Assembly (NCBI RefSeq): GCF_900103615.1
Contig: NZ_FNGW01000002.1
Span: 372,001 to 436,000 of the forward strand
Origin: Romboutsia lituseburensis DSM 797
GTDB taxonomy: Bacteria > Bacillota > Clostridia > Peptostreptococcales > Peptostreptococcaceae
Reading direction: 5' to 3'
DNA: 64,000 nt
A program made the position numbers and the translations under genes. Below the pieces are notes generated by a model. The model did not search any database, was not told where the DNA came from, and worked only from the letters and a program-made list of their open reading frames with translations. Below, one piece after another: positions 61,934-64,000 of this stretch (its first letter is position 1; each line of letters starts with the position of its first letter).

Positions 61934-63520
61934 TTACATTGAATAATGCATAAATGCATCAGGACCTAATGGCAATCCTAAAGCCATCCATATTCCTAGT
62001 AATATTATCCATCCTATTAAGAAAAATACTGTATAAGGTATCATCGTTGATATTATAGTACCTATACCAGCCTTTTTATCATGTCTTTGAGCAAATACAA
62101 CTATCATTGCAAAATAACTCATTAGAGGAGATATTATATTTGTAGTCGAATCTCCTATTCTATATGCAACCTGAGTTAATTCAGGTGATATTCCTAATTT
62201 CATAAACATTGGTAAAAATACTGGAGCCATTATAGCCCACTTAGCTGAAGCTGAACCCATAAATAAATTTATAAATCCTGTGAATAGTACAAATGCAATC
62301 ATAAGTGTTATAGTGTTTAACCCTATAGATTGTAATAAATTAGCACCTTCTATTGCTAAAATAGTACCTAAATTTGTATATGAAAAATAACTTATAAACT
62401 GAGCTGCTACAAAAGATAATGCTATATATCCTCCCATAGAACTCATTGCACTTCCTAATTGAGCACAAACATCTTTTTCGTTTTTGAATACACCTGCAAC
62501 TTTTCCATAAACAACTGCTGGTATAAAGAAGCATATTGCCATTAAAGGTACAAATCCATTCATTAGTGGAGAGTGATCTATTATACTCTTAGTTTCTGCA
62601 TTTCTAAGTATCCCATTTTCAGGTATTACGCATATTGCAATTAATAATATTAATCCTATTAACGTAGCATTAGCCATTTTTAAAGCTTTCTTTTCTTTAT
62701 CATTTAGGTTTCTTAAGTTATCATCTTCTTTAGACATCTTAGAATTATTGTCATAAGAACCTAATCTTGGTTCAACTATTTTATCCGTTATAAACCATCC
62801 TAAAAACATTATAAGGAATGTAGATGCCATCATAAAGAATATATTAGCTGTCGGTTGAACTGTATAAGTTGGATCTATCATTCTAGCCGCTTCTGTTGAT
62901 ATCCCCCCTAACATTGGATCTATTGTTCCCATTATTAAGTTTGCGCTAAACCCACCTGAAACTCCTGCAAACCCAGCTGCTAATCCTGCAAGTGGATGTC
63001 TCCCAAAAGACATAAATATAAGTGCACCTAATGGAACTAATACAACATACCCTGCATCACTAGCTATATTTGACATAACCCCTAAGAATACTACCATAGG
63101 TGTAACTAACTTAGCAGGAGTTATTGCAACTGTCTTTTTAAGTAATGCAGATATATATCCACTACCTTCTGCAACTCCTATACCTAGCATTCCAACTAAA
63201 ACCATCCCCAATGGAGCAAAGTTTACAAAGTTAGATACAGCATTTTCTAACATATAAACTATACCGTCTCTCGACAATAAACTTACAGCCTTTATCGTTT
63301 GAAGTTCTAATTCATTTGTTGCTCTATTTATTAGTTCTCCTGTTGATTGTAATCCCATAGCCTGAGCTATAGCAGATATTATCATAATTCCTATACAAAA
63401 TAAGCCAAATAATGTTACTGGATGAGGTAATTTGTTACCTATCATTTCTATTCCATCTAAACATTTAGCAAATAAATTTTTATTTTTTTGTTTTTCTTTA
63501 TAACTTTTCCTTTGTTCCAT
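61934..63520 (-). CDS. abgT: AbgT-family transporter (p-aminobenzoyl-glutamate type)
   Basis: 528 residues with about thirteen membrane helices plus two hairpins, as in the AbgT/YdaH structures. Hallmarks are AKCLDGIEMIGNKLPHPVTLFGLF (read about 18-41), GVMSNIASDAGYVVLVPLGALIFMSFGRHPLAGLAAGFAGVSGGFSANL, and MGSASAKWAIMAPVFLPMFMKLG near 425-450; positions approximate. AbgT imports p-aminobenzoyl-glutamate, while related pumps export sulfonamides. This could link with the pABA-folate genes about 21 kb away, but there is no sequence link. GGGGGAG lies before the ATG. Confidence 0.9.
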   Translation of the reverse strand: MEQRKSYKEKQKNKNLFAKCLDGIEMIGNKLPHPVTLFGLFCIGIMIISAIAQAMGLQSTGELINRATNELELQTIKAVSLLSRDGIVYMLENAVSNFVNFAPLGMVLVGMLGIGVAEGSGYISALLKKTVAITPAKLVTPMVVFLGVMSNIASDAGYVVLVPLGALIFMSFGRHPLAGLAAGFAGVSGGFSANLIMGTIDPMLGGISTEAARMIDPTYTVQPTANIFFMMASTFLIMFLGWFITDKIVEPRLGSYDNNSKMSKEDDNLRNLNDKEKKALKMANATLIGLILLIAICVIPENGILRNAETKSIIDHSPLMNGFVPLMAICFFIPAVVYGKVAGVFKNEKDVCAQLGSAMSSMGGYIALSFVAAQFISYFSYTNLGTILAIEGANLLQSIGLNTITLMIAFVLFTGFINLFMGSASAKWAIMAPVFLPMFMKLGISPELTQVAYRIGDSTTNIISPLMSYFAMIVVFAQRHDKKAGIGTIISTMIPYTVFFLIGWIILLGIWMALGLPLGPDAFMHYSM

Positions 63521-63730
63521 TTTGCTCCCCCTTTTATTTAATACTTATGTAAAATTTTTTTAACATATTTTAATTATATATGTATATAAATATATGTCAA
63601 TATAAATTAATTAAATTTTCTATAAATTTAAAAAAATAAATAATTTAATTTAAAATATTCATTTTTGTTTTTTATGTTTTTATTTATAATCATTTTATAT
63701 TATAAAGTTTTCTTTTGATAGCAAATAAAA

Positions 63731-63764
63731 AAACTTAGCTCTATTTTAATATTAAGCTAAGTTT
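63731..63764 (-). terminator. Terminator of the partial gene at the right edge
   Basis: AAACTTAGCT and AGCTAAGTTT arms about 65 nt past the stop of the partial minus-strand gene; upstream A-run gives a T-run on the minus strand. The rest of the 63521-63829 gap is AT-rich with no gene. Confidence 0.6.
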
Positions 63765-63829
63765 ATAAACTTTGGATTTAAGTTTAAAATTCAAACTTTT
63801 TATATTTTGAAATCAAACTTTTATTTAAT

Positions 63830-64000
63830 TCAATTGTCTTGTAATTTTTCTTTTGGAATTAAATATGATTTGTTAAAATATTTCAATTTCAAATCATTCT
63901 CATTTAGTCTACTTGCATATGCATTCAAATATCTATTTTTCATTTGAGAGTTTATAAAGTCTATAGCATGTTGATTATTCATTTCATTTAATTTAAATAA
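63830..64000 (-). CDS. Partial gene: C-terminus of an unknown protein
   Basis: An open frame of 57 codons, stop included, runs from the window edge to TGA at 63830. It reads NEMNNQHAIDFINSQMKNRY and ends KSYLIPKEKLQDN. The codon use is normal and a terminator follows, which supports a real gene end. Start and function cannot be seen; an in-frame ATG at 63982 could also be the true start. Confidence 0.45.
   Translation of the reverse strand, partial: LFKLNEMNNQHAIDFINSQMKNRYLNAYASRLNENDLKLKYFNKSYLIPKEKLQDN

Noticed and set aside
61934-63520. AbgT considered part of the pABA-folate unit
   Set aside because: It is about 21 kb away with many unrelated genes and terminators between, so only a metabolic link can be proposed.
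1-64000. CRISPR arrays, tRNA/rRNA genes and complete insertion sequences
   Set aside because: No regularly spaced repeats, tRNA cloverleaf with TTCGA-type T-arm or transposase motif was seen by eye on either strand.

Overview
The window is a chromosomal segment of a low-GC, anaerobic, spore-forming Firmicute, most like a member of the Peptostreptococcaceae (Clostridioides / Paraclostridium / Romboutsia type). The pointers are very AT-rich intergenic DNA, strong GGAGG ribosome sites, a peroxiredoxin-chitinase fusion of the CotE spore-coat type, three reverse rubrerythrins, T-box and lysine-riboswitch control, and an arginine-to-spermidine operon in the order speA-speD-speE-speB. The species cannot be named from the sequence alone. 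I see no rRNA, tRNA, CRISPR array, intact prophage or transposase gene.

Layout. 1-5.7 kb: a small membrane hydrolase, a VTT-domain membrane protein, a biotin-dependent decarboxylase operon that lacks its membrane beta subunit, an MscS channel and a divergent DUF2179 membrane protein with a Fur-like palindrome between them. 5.7-10 kb: a maltose-type operon (alpha-glucosidase, PTS EIICB, a phosphoesterase) with a cre-like site on the -35 box and a perfect LacI-type operator just before the first gene. 10-14.4 kb: three reverse rubrerythrins (two in tandem with sigma-B-type promoters), interrupted by an MsmX-type ATPase and a PucR-type regulator. 14.5-19.1 kb: MntP, a YhgE/Pip protein and an unknown membrane protein. 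19.2-23.1 kb: the polyamine operon. 23.4-28.3 kb: a small membrane protein, an orphan holin, a nuclease-helicase of the XPD/DinG type and a MATE exporter. 28.3-29.3 kb: trpP behind a tryptophan T-box.

29.3-34.3 kb: the housekeeping block dnaG-rpoD-trmK-nif3-like. 34.7-41.3 kb: one long operon (promoter near 41.28 kb, terminator near 34.7 kb) for pABA and folate synthesis: pabA-pabB-pabC, an unknown nucleotidyltransferase-like gene, folE-folP-folB-folK, and a DAHP synthase that would feed chorismate to the same pathway. 41.4-55.3 kb is mostly envelope and poorly known genes on the minus strand: polysaccharide deacetylase, CAP protein, MORN, WG and TPR repeat proteins, LrgAB, YitT, VanW/G5 protein, a Fis-type regulator without an AAA+ domain, and a PP2C phosphatase. 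A GC-rich structured stretch without a gene lies at 44.9-45.1 kb.

55.5-64 kb: the CotE-like coat protein, RNase HI, an NhaC-family transporter behind a lysine riboswitch, a Ca2+/Na+ antiporter, a lipoprotein, an AbgT transporter and the 3' end of a gene cut by the window edge.

Most transcription units end in clear intrinsic terminators, many of them near-perfect palindromes shared by convergent genes. Several start codons are moved inward here because a ribosome site fixes the start (for example 1927, 9907, 15461, 34282, 55314, 55518 and 60875).
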